A stretch of 64,000 bases of DNA from positions 1,166,113 to 1,230,112 of the forward strand of contig NZ_CM001024.1 in assembly GCF_000160775.2 (NCBI RefSeq). Direction: 5' to 3'. Below, one piece after another: positions 20,621 through 29,637 of the stretch; the stretch's first letter is position 1, and each line of letters opens with the position of its first letter. The notes below the pieces were generated by a model. That model was not told the origin of the DNA. It made no database searches and was given only the letters and a program-made list of their open reading frames with translations. Made by a program: the position numbers and the translations under genes. The DNA comes from Aeromicrobium marinum DSM 15272 (lineage in GTDB: Bacteria; Actinomycetota; Actinomycetes; Propionibacteriales; Nocardioidaceae).

Positions 20621-22033
20621 ATGACCGACGACCTGTCGGCGCGGCTGGTGGAGTTCGTGGGAGCGCTGCGCAGCAAGGGCATCCCCGCGGGTCCGAGCGA
20701 GACCGTCGACGCCGCGGCCGTCGCCGCCACCCTGGGCCTGGACCATCGCGAGCGGCTCCGCGAGGGGTTGGCGTCGGCGCTGGTGCGGCGGGGCGGGCAG
20801 CGGGACGTCTTCGACATGACGTTCGACGTGTTCTTCCCTGCCGGGGTCGGAGTGTCCTCGGCGGCACAGGACGCCTCGGACCTGGGCGTCGAGGACCTGC
20901 GCGACCTGCTCACGATGGCGCTGGCCGAGGCCGACCTGCGCACGATGCAGCAGATCGCCGAGATCGCGGTCGAGCTGCTCGGTGAGGTGGGCGGGCCGGC
21001 CGGGCAGTCCGGCGGCTGGTCGGCCTACCAGACACTCGACCGGATGCGGCCGCAGACGCTCATCGCCGGTGCCGAGGCCGCACGCGGGGCCGGCCAGGGT
21101 CAAGGTCAGGGCCAGGGCAGCGGGGGCCAGGGCAGTGGCGGTCAGGGCGCGGGCGAGGGCGACGTCACCGACCGGCTGGGCCGGGACGAGGTGCGTCGGT
21201 CGGTCGACGCCTTCCGGGCGATGGTCGAGGCCGAGGCCCGCCGCCGCACCGCGGAGTTGCGCGGACGGGAGCTGGTCACCCGTCACGCGGTGCGACAGGG
21301 TGCCGGCCAGGTCGAGTTCCTCAGCGCGAACGCCCGGCAGCTGGCCGAGCTGCGGGCCGCGGTCCAACCGTTGGCGCGCAAGCTGGCCACCCGGCTGTCA
21401 GCGCGCCGGCGACGAGCGCACCGCGGCCGCATCGACATGCGCCGCACCCTGCGCCGGGCCATGGGCACCGGCGGTGTCCCGTTGCGTCCCGTGTTCGCGC
21501 CTCCGCACCCCACCCGGCCGGAGCTGGTGCTGCTGTGCGACGTGTCGGGATCCGTCGCCGGCTTCTCGGGGTTCACGATGCTGCTCGTGAGGGCTCTGGG
21601 CGACCAGTTCAGCAAGGTGCGGGTGTTCGCCTTCGTCAACACCGTCGACGAGGTGACCGACCTGGTGCACGACGGCGGCGACGACCCCCGCCGCCGGATC
21701 TCCGAGGAGGCGCGGATCACCAAGTGGCACACCAGCAGCGACTACGGGGAGTCGTTCGGTGACTTCGTGGCGGACCACCTCGACGTCGTCGGCCCTCGGA
21801 CGTCCGTGCTGATCCTTGGAGACGGACGCAACAACAACCAGAACCCCCGGCTGGACGCCCTGCACGAGATCGCGCTGCGGGCCAAGCGCACCTTCTGGCT
21901 CAATCCCGAGCACACCTCCAAGTGGGGACTGGGCGACTCCGTGGCACCGGAGTACGCCGAGGTCGTCGAGATGCACGAGTGCCGCACCATGGACCAGCTC
22001 GAACGCTTCGTCTCGCGGCTGCTGCCGGTCTGA
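20621..22033 (+). CDS. VWA-domain (CoxE-like) protein, partner of the MoxR ATPase
   Basis: A 470-aa protein ending in a von Willebrand factor A domain. The metal-ion-dependent adhesion site is LLCDVSGSVAGFSG (DxSxS, about residues 305-318), with later Thr/Asp positions in the EVTDLVHDGG and ILGDGRNNN segments. Residues about 150-180 are a Gly/Gln linker (GQGQGQGQGSGG). The N-terminal helical part carries the LRSKGIPAGPSETVDAAA region seen in the VWA/CoxE group. It lies seven bases after the MoxR-type gene and is surely cotranscribed. No CO dehydrogenase genes are nearby, so the client is not obviously a CODH. Confidence 0.9.
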   Translation: MTDDLSARLVEFVGALRSKGIPAGPSETVDAAAVAATLGLDHRERLREGLASALVRRGGQRDVFDMTFDVFFPAGVGVSSAAQDASDLGVEDLRDLLTMALAEADLRTMQQIAEIAVELLGEVGGPAGQSGGWSAYQTLDRMRPQTLIAGAEAARGAGQGQGQGQGSGGQGSGGQGAGEGDVTDRLGRDEVRRSVDAFRAMVEAEARRRTAELRGRELVTRHAVRQGAGQVEFLSANARQLAELRAAVQPLARKLATRLSARRRRAHRGRIDMRRTLRRAMGTGGVPLRPVFAPPHPTRPELVLLCDVSGSVAGFSGFTMLLVRALGDQFSKVRVFAFVNTVDEVTDLVHDGGDDPRRRISEEARITKWHTSSDYGESFGDFVADHLDVVGPRTSVLILGDGRNNNQNPRLDALHEIALRAKRTFWLNPEHTSKWGLGDSVAPEYAEVVEMHECRTMDQLERFVSRLLPV

Positions 22034-22046
22034 TCCCCGCCCGACC

Positions 22047-22052
22047 TACAGT
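22047..22052 (+). promoter_or_regulatory. Putative leaderless -10 of the sensor kinase gene
   Basis: TACAGT lies six bases before the ATG at 22059. Confidence 0.5.
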
Positions 22053-22058
22053 GACGAC

Positions 22059-23663
22059 ATGACGTCCGGGGAGGAGCACGACGCAGCGGTCGAGGACCTG
22101 GTCTCGCAGTCACGGCTGCGCGACCTGATCCGGGTGAACCACGCGGTCACCAGCCACCTCGACCTCGACACGGTGCTGCGCCGCATCGTGGAGATGGCCA
22201 CCGAGCTGATCGACGCCCGCTATGCGGCGATGGGCGTCATCGGTGACGACGGTGGCCTCGAGCAGTTCATCCACGTGGGCATGGACGAGCCGACCGCCGA
22301 GCAGATCGGACACCTGCCGGCCGGCAAGGGCCTGCTCGGCGCGCTGATCGACGACCCTCGGCCCGTCCGGATCCCGCGGATCGCCGCGGACGTGCGGTCC
22401 AGCGGGTTCCCGGCGCACCATCCGCCCATGGACAGCTTCCTGGGCGTCCCGATCCGCGTCCGCTCGGAGGTCTACGGCAACCTGTACCTGACCGACAGCC
22501 GCAGCGGGGCCTTCACCGCCGACGACGAGAGCCTGGCCGAGGGCCTCGCCGCCACCGCCGGCATCGCGATCGCGAACGCACGGCAGTTCGAGGAGTCCCA
22601 GCACCGTGAGAAGTGGTCGCTGGCGCTCGCCGACGCCACCCGTGACCTGCTCTCGGACGACGACGGCGACCCGGTGATGCAGCTGCTGCAGACCGTGCTG
22701 GACCTGGCGGAGGCCGACACGGTCAGCATCCATCGCCGCGACGAGCAGACCGGCTCGCTGGTCGTCGACCTCGCCCTGGGAGAGGGTGCGGCGGCCCTGC
22801 AGGGGTCTCGACACGACGCGGCCGGGCATCCCGTGGCCGAGGCCATCTCGTCGCGACGTGCGCGCATCCACGACGGCGGCGGGCTGATGGCGCACAGCGC
22901 CCTCATCGCGCCGTTCGTGGGGTCCGACCACCCCGGCGCCGCGCTCGTGGTGAGCCGCTGCGCGACCAAGGGCGCGTTCCGTCCGCGCGACCTGACGATG
23001 GTGAGCTCGTTCGCGAGTCACGTCGGCGTCGCGCTCGACCGCACCGAGGCCCGGCGCAACCGCCGCCGTGTCTCCATGCTGGAGGACCGCAGCCGCATCG
23101 CTCGTGACCTGCACGACCACGTGATCCAGCGGCTGTTCGCCACGGGGCTCAGCCTGCAGGCCACCGCCTCCGGCCTCGACCCCGGCACGGCGGCCCGCAT
23201 CACCGACCATGTGCAGGAGATCGACGGCGCCATCACCCAGATCCGGCAGAGCATCTTCGCGATGAGTCAGGACGTCGAGCGTGCCGCGAGCAGCCCCCGC
23301 GGTCGCATCCTGGCGGTCGTGAACCGCCTGGGCGACCACATGGGACGGCGTCCGACCGTCGCCTTCGACGGACCGATCGACCTGCTGACCGACCCCGACC
23401 TGGCCCGCGACGTCGAGGCGGTCATCGGCGAGGCGCTGACCAATGCCGTCAAGCACGCCCAGGCGAGCGCGATCGACATCGAGGTCGCGATCGCGGGCTC
23501 ACAGATCCAGGTCACGGTCGCCGACGACGGGGTCGGACTCGGCTCGTCGCCGCGGCGCAGCGGCCTGGCCAACCTGGAGGATCGAGCGACCGCCCGCGGC
23601 GGCGGTCTGCGGATCGTGTCCGGTGGCGCCGGTACGACCATCATCTGGACGGCGTCGCTGTAG
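22059..23663 (+). CDS. DevS/DosT-like GAF-GAF sensor histidine kinase
   Basis: A soluble NarL-group histidine kinase of 534 aa: GAF domain 1 at about 35-180, GAF domain 2 at about 195-340, a HisKA_3 helix with SRIARDLHDHVIQRLFATGL (phospho-His at about 359), and a HATPase with ALTNAVKHA and VADDGVG. The architecture and the stretch SGFPAHHPPMDSFLGVP in GAF 1 resemble DevS/DosT of M. tuberculosis, where a His in this region binds haem and senses O2/NO/CO. His120/121 is the candidate here, pending alignment. There is no response regulator gene beside it, so it is an orphan kinase. TACAGT six bases before the ATG suggests a leaderless mRNA. Confidence 0.88.
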   Translation: MTSGEEHDAAVEDLVSQSRLRDLIRVNHAVTSHLDLDTVLRRIVEMATELIDARYAAMGVIGDDGGLEQFIHVGMDEPTAEQIGHLPAGKGLLGALIDDPRPVRIPRIAADVRSSGFPAHHPPMDSFLGVPIRVRSEVYGNLYLTDSRSGAFTADDESLAEGLAATAGIAIANARQFEESQHREKWSLALADATRDLLSDDDGDPVMQLLQTVLDLAEADTVSIHRRDEQTGSLVVDLALGEGAAALQGSRHDAAGHPVAEAISSRRARIHDGGGLMAHSALIAPFVGSDHPGAALVVSRCATKGAFRPRDLTMVSSFASHVGVALDRTEARRNRRRVSMLEDRSRIARDLHDHVIQRLFATGLSLQATASGLDPGTAARITDHVQEIDGAITQIRQSIFAMSQDVERAASSPRGRILAVVNRLGDHMGRRPTVAFDGPIDLLTDPDLARDVEAVIGEALTNAVKHAQASAIDIEVAIAGSQIQVTVADDGVGLGSSPRRSGLANLEDRATARGGGLRIVSGGAGTTIIWTASL

Positions 23664-23678
23664 CGCGAGCCGCCGGCG

Positions 23679-25799
23679 TCAGAACTGCTCGGCCGCCAGC
23701 GCCTCGGTGAGCAGGCCGACCAGGGCCTCGACCTGCAGGTCGACCGCCGATCCGACCTCCTCGTCGGACCCGTCGAGAGCACGGGCGGCGAGTCCGGCCT
23801 TGGAGTCGATGAGCTCGACGATCTTGGTGTCGATGGTCTGGGCGGCGATGATGCGCCACGCCGTGACCGGCTCCTCCTGACCGATGCGGTGCACCCGGTC
23901 GATGGCCTGGGTCTGTTCGGCGTCGGTCCACGACAGCTCGGCCAGCACGATGTTCGAGGCGACGTGCAGGTTCAGGCCCACTCCGGCGGCGCTGAGCGAG
24001 CACACGACGACCGCGACGTCGGGATCCTCGACGAACGCGTCGATGTTCTGCTGGCGCACCGACGGCGTCTGGTTGCCCCGGATCGACGCGTACCGGAGTC
24101 CGGCCTTGGCGAAGGTCTGCTCGGCGACGTCCATGACGTCGACGTGCTTGGCGAAGAACACGACCTTGCCGACGTTGCGCGCCAGCTGGGCGGTGTAGTC
24201 GGCGGCGGGCACGGCCTTCGCCTGACCGATGCGACGCAGCATGGAGAAGACGTTCTCGTCGCTGGAGCTGGAGTCGTCGCTCTCCCACGTGGCGACCTGG
24301 CGGACCAGGTCGTGGTCGATGCCGTCGACGACGACACCGGCGGACCGTGTCTCCAGCGCCGTGCGGTAGCGCGCGACGAGTCGCCTCGCCAGCTCCCGCT
24401 CGGCCTCGCGGATCGACCGACCGGCCTGACCGTCGAGCTCCACGGGCAGGTCGGCGATGCGTCGGGCGGGGATGTCGGCGGCCACGTCCACCTTGCGACG
24501 ACGCACGATGCCCAGGTCGATGACGCGTGAGCGGGCCGCCGGGTAGAAGCCCGGATCGAGCGGCGTCAGCCCGGTCTGTTCCAGCGTGGCCATCAGCTGG
24601 GCGCGGGGCTTCTTCTCGTCGATCCACCCCAGGAACTGCCAGATGGCTCGGAAGTCGTCGATGTCGTTGATCAGGGGGGTGCCCGTGAGCGCCATCAGCA
24701 GGGGACGCGGGGTCCAGCTGCGGATGCGTTCGGACAGTTGGAGGACGTGCTGCGAGCGCTGCGACGTCTTGTTCTTGATGAAGTGCGCCTCGTCGAGCAC
24801 CATGCCGCGGAAGCCCAGGTCGCCGAGCCAGCCCACGTGGCGGTCGAGCACCTCGTAGTTGACGATGACGATGTCGGCGAACCCGTCGATGTTGTCGCCG
24901 TTGCCCTGGATCACGGTGGCCGGGTGGTTCGGCGTCCAGAGCTGGGCCTCGCGCGCCCAGTTGGTCTTGACGACGTTGGGGACGACGACGAGCAGCGGGT
25001 ACGCGTCGGCGGCCTCGGCCGCCAGAAGCGCCTGAGCCGTCTTGCCGAGACCCGGCTCGTCGGCGAGCAGGAACGTGCGGTGGCCGGCGGCGGCCGCGGC
25101 CACCAGCTGACCCTGGTGGTGCATGAGCGGCAGGCCCGTCGGCTTGCCCGCGGCGGTCGGCTCGGGCAGGTCCATGCAGGCCGAGGCGCCACCGGCGGCG
25201 CGTTCGAAGGCCGACAGCAGCGGGCCGAGCAGCTCCCACCCGGCGAGCCGCTGCACCTCGACCTTCGGCGGCGGTGCGGCGGAGAAGTCGGGAGCGAGGA
25301 ACGGATTGGCGAGCTGGCGCGAGATGACCGACTGCGGCACCACCCGCTTGTCGGGCGCCGGCCCGGCCTCGTCGGGCGCCGGTTCCGGCTCCGGCTCGGG
25401 CTCATGACCGGCGGCCGCGATCATCTCGCGGCGCAGCGCCTTGGCGGCATCGGTGACGACGGCGTCCTCGCCCAGCAGCTCGAACAGGTCGGGCTCGCGA
25501 GCCGCGGACTTGGCCAGGATCGTGCCGATGCCGTCGAGCCGCTTCAGCTGCTCCGCCCGCTGGCCGTCGGACAGGTCGTCCGCGACCTTGACGCGGCTGC
25601 GCTCCTCACGGGCCAACAGGGCCACGACCTGGAACTTGGTGCGTGACTGCGGCGAGACGCGCCCGCGGTCGACGGCGTTCTCGACCTCGCGCACGGCCCG
25701 CGCGAGCACGGGCAGGATGCCCTGCTGGTCGCGGGCTCGCCGCTGGTCACGCGGGGCGGTGCGGGTCGCGCCCGAGGGGCGCTGGCCTCGTCTGGCCAA
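23679..25799 (-). CDS. SNF2/DEAD-box family ATP-dependent helicase
   Basis: A 706-aa SWI2/SNF2-type DNA translocase. Helicase motifs in order: Q/I region LMHHQGQLVAAAAAG with ADEPGLGKT (Walker A, about 228-236), DEAH in GMVLDEAHFIKNK (motif II), ALTGTPLIND (motif III), VVFFAKHVDVMDV with RGNQT (motif IV), CSLSAAGVGLNLHVA (motif V), and QAIDRVHRIGQEEPVTAW (motif VI). The N-terminal about 190 residues include a Glu/Pro linker (EPEPEPEPAPDEA). The start is probably the TTG at 25799 with GGAGGATT upstream; a GTG four codons earlier is the alternative. It lies between two AAA+/VWA pairs. The role could be chromatin remodelling or repair, but it is not resolved. Confidence 0.88.
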   Translation of the reverse strand: MARRGQRPSGATRTAPRDQRRARDQQGILPVLARAVREVENAVDRGRVSPQSRTKFQVVALLAREERSRVKVADDLSDGQRAEQLKRLDGIGTILAKSAAREPDLFELLGEDAVVTDAAKALRREMIAAAGHEPEPEPEPAPDEAGPAPDKRVVPQSVISRQLANPFLAPDFSAAPPPKVEVQRLAGWELLGPLLSAFERAAGGASACMDLPEPTAAGKPTGLPLMHHQGQLVAAAAAGHRTFLLADEPGLGKTAQALLAAEAADAYPLLVVVPNVVKTNWAREAQLWTPNHPATVIQGNGDNIDGFADIVIVNYEVLDRHVGWLGDLGFRGMVLDEAHFIKNKTSQRSQHVLQLSERIRSWTPRPLLMALTGTPLINDIDDFRAIWQFLGWIDEKKPRAQLMATLEQTGLTPLDPGFYPAARSRVIDLGIVRRRKVDVAADIPARRIADLPVELDGQAGRSIREAERELARRLVARYRTALETRSAGVVVDGIDHDLVRQVATWESDDSSSSDENVFSMLRRIGQAKAVPAADYTAQLARNVGKVVFFAKHVDVMDVAEQTFAKAGLRYASIRGNQTPSVRQQNIDAFVEDPDVAVVVCSLSAAGVGLNLHVASNIVLAELSWTDAEQTQAIDRVHRIGQEEPVTAWRIIAAQTIDTKIVELIDSKAGLAARALDGSDEEVGSAVDLQVEALVGLLTEALAAEQF

Positions 25800-25923
25800 G
25801 GAATCCTCCACTGCGTACAGGCCACGCGAGTCGTGGTCCTGCTGCGCCTGACGGGCTGCGCTGCGTCGAGAAATGGTCGATCGACGAGCGGCCGTGCCGG
25901 TCGGTGCCCGTCCAGCATAGCGC

Positions 25924-27972
25924 TCAGCCGGCCCAGAAGCCCCGTCCCCCGCCGAACATCCCACCGAATCCGCCTCCGGGCGCTCCCCCGGGGTGCCTGG
26001 CCCCGAGGTAGGAGCCCACGACCGCGGCACCGAGGTCGTCGAGCTCCGGTGCCACGACCGTGCCGCCCACGCGCTGCGCCATGGAGGCGATGAACCGGGC
26101 CAGACCGGGATCCTCGCCGAGGCGGAAGAAGGTGGTCTGGGCGCCGAGCCGCATCGCGTTCTCCAGCTCGCGGACCGCATAGGCGATCGTCAGCGGGTGC
26201 GGGGGGTAGTCGAAGAACACGTGCCCGCTGGTCTCCAGGTGCGAGGTGGGCTCGCCGTCGGTGACGATCAGCAGCACCGGCTGCGCGTTCGGATGCTTGC
26301 GGAAGTGCCGGTTGGCCAGCAGCAGCGCGTGGTGCAGGTTGGTGCCCTTGGCATACATCGCATCGAGCCCGGTGAGCTGTTCGATGTCCATCACCTCGGC
26401 ATGGCGGCCGAAGGCGATGAGCTGCAGGTCGTCGCCGCGGAACCGGCTGGTGATGAGCGTGTGCAGGGCCAGCGCGGTGCGCTTCATCGGCACCCACCGG
26501 CCGTCCATCGCCATCGAGAACGACGTGTCGACCAGCAGCGCGACGCAGGCCTGGGTGCGCGCCTCGGTCTCCTGCACCTCGACGTCGCCGATCTCGATGC
26601 GCACCCCGCCGGAGGTGGCGGTGCCCTCGCCGGCCGAGCGCACGATCGCGTTGGTGATGGTGCGGGTGACGTCCCACGGTTCGGTGTCGCCGAAGGCCCA
26701 CTCCCGGGTGGCCCCCGACCGCTCGCCCGCGGCTCCGGCCTGCCGGACGTCACGGTTGCCCTGTCGTCCGGACAGCGTCTGGGCCACGTCTCGCAGCAGT
26801 GCCTTGCCGAGCAGGCGCATCGCCTTGGGGGTGAGCTTGAGATGTCCGTCGGTGCCGCGCTTCATGGTGCCGGAGTCCCGCAGGGCCTGTTCCAGCTGTT
26901 GCAGGGTCCGGGCGTCGACGGCTGCCTCGTCGCCCAGCTGGCGGGCGATCGAGTCGAGGTCGAGGTCGTCCATCGCCGAACCCGCGTACGACTGGGACAG
27001 CTGGTCGGACAGCGCATCCAGGTCCGCGATGTCCTGGAACACGCCCGTGCCGTCACCGAGGCCGAGGCCCTGCTCGCCGTCCATCGGTTCGGATCCGCCC
27101 CAGTCCTCCCCCGGTCGCAGCGCCTGCAGGGTGCCGTCGAGCCGGGCGAGGGAGTTCATCAGCTCCGGTGACCCGAAGGCCTGCTGCGACAGCGCATCGA
27201 GCTCGTCGCGCTGCTCCTGGCTCATGGAGTTGCGCATCCGCTGGGCCGCGGCGGACCGCTGGGCCAGCGCATCCAGCAGCTCCTCGACCGTGGTCGGGTT
27301 CTCGGGAAAGAACTGTCCGTGGGTGTCCATGAAGGCGGCGAACTGCTCGGTCGTGTCGTCGCCCCTGGCGTGCGCCTCCAGGAGGGCGTTGAGGTCGTCG
27401 AGCATCGCGGTGATGGCGGCCCGGTCCTCGTCGGTGGCGTTCTCGAGGGCGTCCTTCATGCCGGCGAACCGCTGGTCGAGCATCTCGCGCCCGAGCAGGT
27501 CCTTGATCTTCTCGAAGTCCTCGCGAGCCTCGCTGCTGCTCCACCGGTAGTCGTTCAGCTCGCTCACGGCGGCTGCCGCCGAGGTGGGCAGGTTGGCGAG
27601 CTGCATCTCGGCGAGCGCCCGGTCGGTGTCGTCCATCTCGACGTCGCGTGCCAGCTGGGCCCGTTCGGCCAGCACGGCGCGGTCGAGCAGCTCGCGGATC
27701 TCGTCGAGGGTCCCGTCGAGGTGGTGCCGCTCGGTGAGCTCGCGGCGGCGCTCGGCGACCCGGCGGGCCAGGTCGTCCAGACCGGACTGGTCGCGGCCGC
27801 CGCGTCGGAGGAACTCCCGCATGGCCCGTTCGGGTGAGTACCCGGCCATGACGTCCTCGCCGATCGCGTCCAGCGCCTCCGACAGGTCGACGGGCGGGGC
27901 CAGCGGGTCCGGGCCGCCGTCGTACCGGCCGTACCGGGAGTCGCGCGTGAGGCGCCGGTTGGGCCTAGCCAT
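25924..27972 (-). CDS. VWA-domain protein of the chelatase-like AAA+/VWA pair (pair 2)
   Basis: A 682-aa protein with a C-terminal VWA domain. The MIDAS motif is LLVDTSFSMAMDG (about 456-468), followed by FGRHAEVMDIEQL and VLLIVTDGEPTSH. Residues about 60-330 are highly charged helices (an ERRRELTERHH region and DDLDLDSIARQLGDEA), likely coiled coil, which would contact the ATPase ring. The tail is Gly/Phe rich (GGAPGGGFGGMFGGG). The ATG overlaps the end of the ATPase gene by eight bases. Size and order match, from memory, Rv0958-Rv0959 of M. tuberculosis. The resemblance is to magnesium-chelatase I/D partners, but there is no porphyrin pathway here and the client is unknown. Confidence 0.88.
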   Translation of the reverse strand: MARPNRRLTRDSRYGRYDGGPDPLAPPVDLSEALDAIGEDVMAGYSPERAMREFLRRGGRDQSGLDDLARRVAERRRELTERHHLDGTLDEIRELLDRAVLAERAQLARDVEMDDTDRALAEMQLANLPTSAAAAVSELNDYRWSSSEAREDFEKIKDLLGREMLDQRFAGMKDALENATDEDRAAITAMLDDLNALLEAHARGDDTTEQFAAFMDTHGQFFPENPTTVEELLDALAQRSAAAQRMRNSMSQEQRDELDALSQQAFGSPELMNSLARLDGTLQALRPGEDWGGSEPMDGEQGLGLGDGTGVFQDIADLDALSDQLSQSYAGSAMDDLDLDSIARQLGDEAAVDARTLQQLEQALRDSGTMKRGTDGHLKLTPKAMRLLGKALLRDVAQTLSGRQGNRDVRQAGAAGERSGATREWAFGDTEPWDVTRTITNAIVRSAGEGTATSGGVRIEIGDVEVQETEARTQACVALLVDTSFSMAMDGRWVPMKRTALALHTLITSRFRGDDLQLIAFGRHAEVMDIEQLTGLDAMYAKGTNLHHALLLANRHFRKHPNAQPVLLIVTDGEPTSHLETSGHVFFDYPPHPLTIAYAVRELENAMRLGAQTTFFRLGEDPGLARFIASMAQRVGGTVVAPELDDLGAAVVGSYLGARHPGGAPGGGFGGMFGGGRGFWAG

Positions 27973-29350
27973 ACACGGTCTCGCCGCCGCCGGAGTCCTT
28001 GCTGACCTTGCGGGCCAGGTACAGCCCCTCGAGGGCCAGCTCGATCGCGCCGGCGCGCTGGCCGTCGCTCGTCGCGCCGAGTCGTTCGCAGACCTCGTCG
28101 TACAGCTCGGACTCACCGAGCGCCGGCAGACCGGCGAGGAAGTCGCGGGCCGTGACCTGCTCGCCGGTGGTGATCATGGCTCCGGCCTCGATCGCGTCGA
28201 CCAACAGGCCGAAGTCGACCCCTCGCAGGTGCGCCCGCACGGTCTCGGCGGTGGCGGTGCGCAGCAGGTGGTCGAGCACCTCGTCCTCGCGGCCCTCCTC
28301 GCCGGACTCGAACTCGATCTTGCCGCCGAGCACGTCGACGGCGGTCTCCAGGTCGACCGGTCTGGCCACGGCCTCCGGCTCGCCCTGCCGGGTGGCCCGG
28401 TGGATGGCGGCGGCGGCGATGGTCTCGGCGCCCGCGATGGCGAAGCGGGCACTGACGCCGCTGCGCTGGTCGACGGCGCTGGAGCCGCGGAGGGCACGGG
28501 TGAACCGCGCCAGGATCTCGACCAGGTGGTCGGGCACCTCGGCGACCAGGTCGGCCTCCTGTCGGATCACGGCGACCTCGTCGGCCAGCTCGGTCGGGTA
28601 GTGGGTGCGGATCTCGGCGCCGAACCGGTCCTTCAGCGGCGTGATGATGCGGCCGCGGTTGGTGTAGTCCTCCGGGTTGGCGCTGGCGACGACCAGCACG
28701 TCGAGCGGCAGCCGCAGCACGTAGCCGCGGATCTGGATGTCGCGTTCCTCCATGACGTTGAGCATCGCGACCTGGATGCGCTCGGCGAGGTCGGGCAGCT
28801 CGTTGATGGCGACGATGCCGCGGTGGCTGCGCGGGATCAGGCCGAAGTGGATCGTCTCGGGGTCACCGAGGCTGCGCCCCTCGGCCACCTTCATGGGGTC
28901 GACGTCACCGATCAGGTCCGCGACCGACGTGTCGGGCGTGGCGAGCTTCTCGGCGTAGCGCTCGTCGCGGTGCCGCCACGTGATCGGCAGGTCGTCGCCC
29001 AGCTCGGCGGCGCGGCGGATGCTGGCGGCGATGACCGGCTCGTAGGGGTGCTCCCCCAGCTCCGATCCCTCGATCACCGGCGACCACTCGTCGAGCAGCC
29101 CGACCATCGTGCGCAGCAGCCGGGTCTTGCCCTGCCCGCGCTCCCCCAGCAGGACGATGTCGTGCCCGGCGATCAGCGCCCGTTCGAGCTGGGGGATCAC
29201 CGTCGCCTCGAAGCCGTGCAGCCCAGGCCACGGATCGCGTCCCTCGGCCAGGGCAGCCAGCAGGTTGTCACGGATCTCGGCCCGCAGGGTCTTCGCCTCG
29301 TGGCCCGAGGCCCGCAGCTCGCCGACGGTGGTCATGGTGGGTGCAGTCAC
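27965..29350 (-). CDS. Magnesium-chelatase-like AAA+ ATPase (pair 2)
   Basis: A 461-aa AAA+ ATPase of the helix-2-insert clade related to ChlI/BchI. Walker A is LLGERGQGKTRLL (about 67-79). Walker B is GIVAINELPDLAERIQ (with N-E in place of the usual D-E, about 178-193). Sensor 1 is VVASANPEDYTNRGRIITPL, and the arginine finger is in KDRFGAEIRTHYP. The N-terminal GYxDPWPG-like motif is present as GRDPWPGLHGFEATVIPQLE. The start is GTG at 29350 with TAGCGT seven bases upstream; an ATG five codons later is the alternative. It is translationally coupled to the following VWA gene. It probably acts as a chaperone or remodelling ring with that partner. Confidence 0.88.
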   Translation of the reverse strand: MTAPTMTTVGELRASGHEAKTLRAEIRDNLLAALAEGRDPWPGLHGFEATVIPQLERALIAGHDIVLLGERGQGKTRLLRTMVGLLDEWSPVIEGSELGEHPYEPVIAASIRRAAELGDDLPITWRHRDERYAEKLATPDTSVADLIGDVDPMKVAEGRSLGDPETIHFGLIPRSHRGIVAINELPDLAERIQVAMLNVMEERDIQIRGYVLRLPLDVLVVASANPEDYTNRGRIITPLKDRFGAEIRTHYPTELADEVAVIRQEADLVAEVPDHLVEILARFTRALRGSSAVDQRSGVSARFAIAGAETIAAAAIHRATRQGEPEAVARPVDLETAVDVLGGKIEFESGEEGREDEVLDHLLRTATAETVRAHLRGVDFGLLVDAIEAGAMITTGEQVTARDFLAGLPALGESELYDEVCERLGATSDGQRAGAIELALEGLYLARKVSKDSGGGETVYG

Positions 29351-29357
29351 GGATCAA

Positions 29358-29363
29358 ACGCTA
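29358..29363 (-). promoter_or_regulatory. Putative leaderless -10 of the chelatase-like ATPase gene
   Basis: TAGCGT on the minus strand lies seven bases before the GTG at 29350. It falls between the tRNA-Leu terminator and the gene. Confidence 0.45.
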
Positions 29364-29431
29364 CTGCGCGAGGCCACAGCCGCAGGACGAACTGGCGAGC
29401 ACGCGGGACGCCAGGCTGCTGCCCCACGACG

Positions 29432-29464
29432 AACAAAACCCCCACACCGGCGAGAGTGTGAGGG
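29432..29464 (-). terminator. Rho-independent terminator of tRNA-Leu
   Basis: On the minus strand a nine-base-pair stem (CCCTCACAC with GTGTGGGGG, one G-T pair) with an eight-base loop is followed by TTTTGTT. It starts about eight bases after the tRNA end. This is the only hairpin in the window with a clear U tract. Confidence 0.85.
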
Positions 29465-29471
29465 TCTTGAG

Positions 29472-29556
29472 TGTCCGAGGGGGGACTTGAACCCCCACGC
29501 CCGTTAAAGGGCACTAGCACCTCAAGCTAGCGCGTCTACCATTCCGCCACCCGGAC
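29472..29556 (-). tRNA. tRNA-Leu(GAG)
   Basis: An 85-nt class II tRNA. The acceptor stem GTCCGGG pairs with CTCGGAC (one G-T pair), the anticodon stem CTAGC/GCTAG holds the loop TTGAGGT with anticodon GAG, the variable arm is long (GCCCTTTAACGGGC), and the T arm is GGGGGTTCAAGTCCCCC. It reads CUC and CUU codons. No CCA is encoded, so CCA-adding enzyme is needed. It forms a single-gene transcript ending at the adjacent terminator. Confidence 0.96.
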
Positions 29557-29637
29557 ATGCGCTCGTGCAACGCGCGGTGCAGCAGCGGCAACCTTAGCAA
29601 ACCTGCGGCTTCCGCCGGCACGCGGGCCGCGGGCCTG

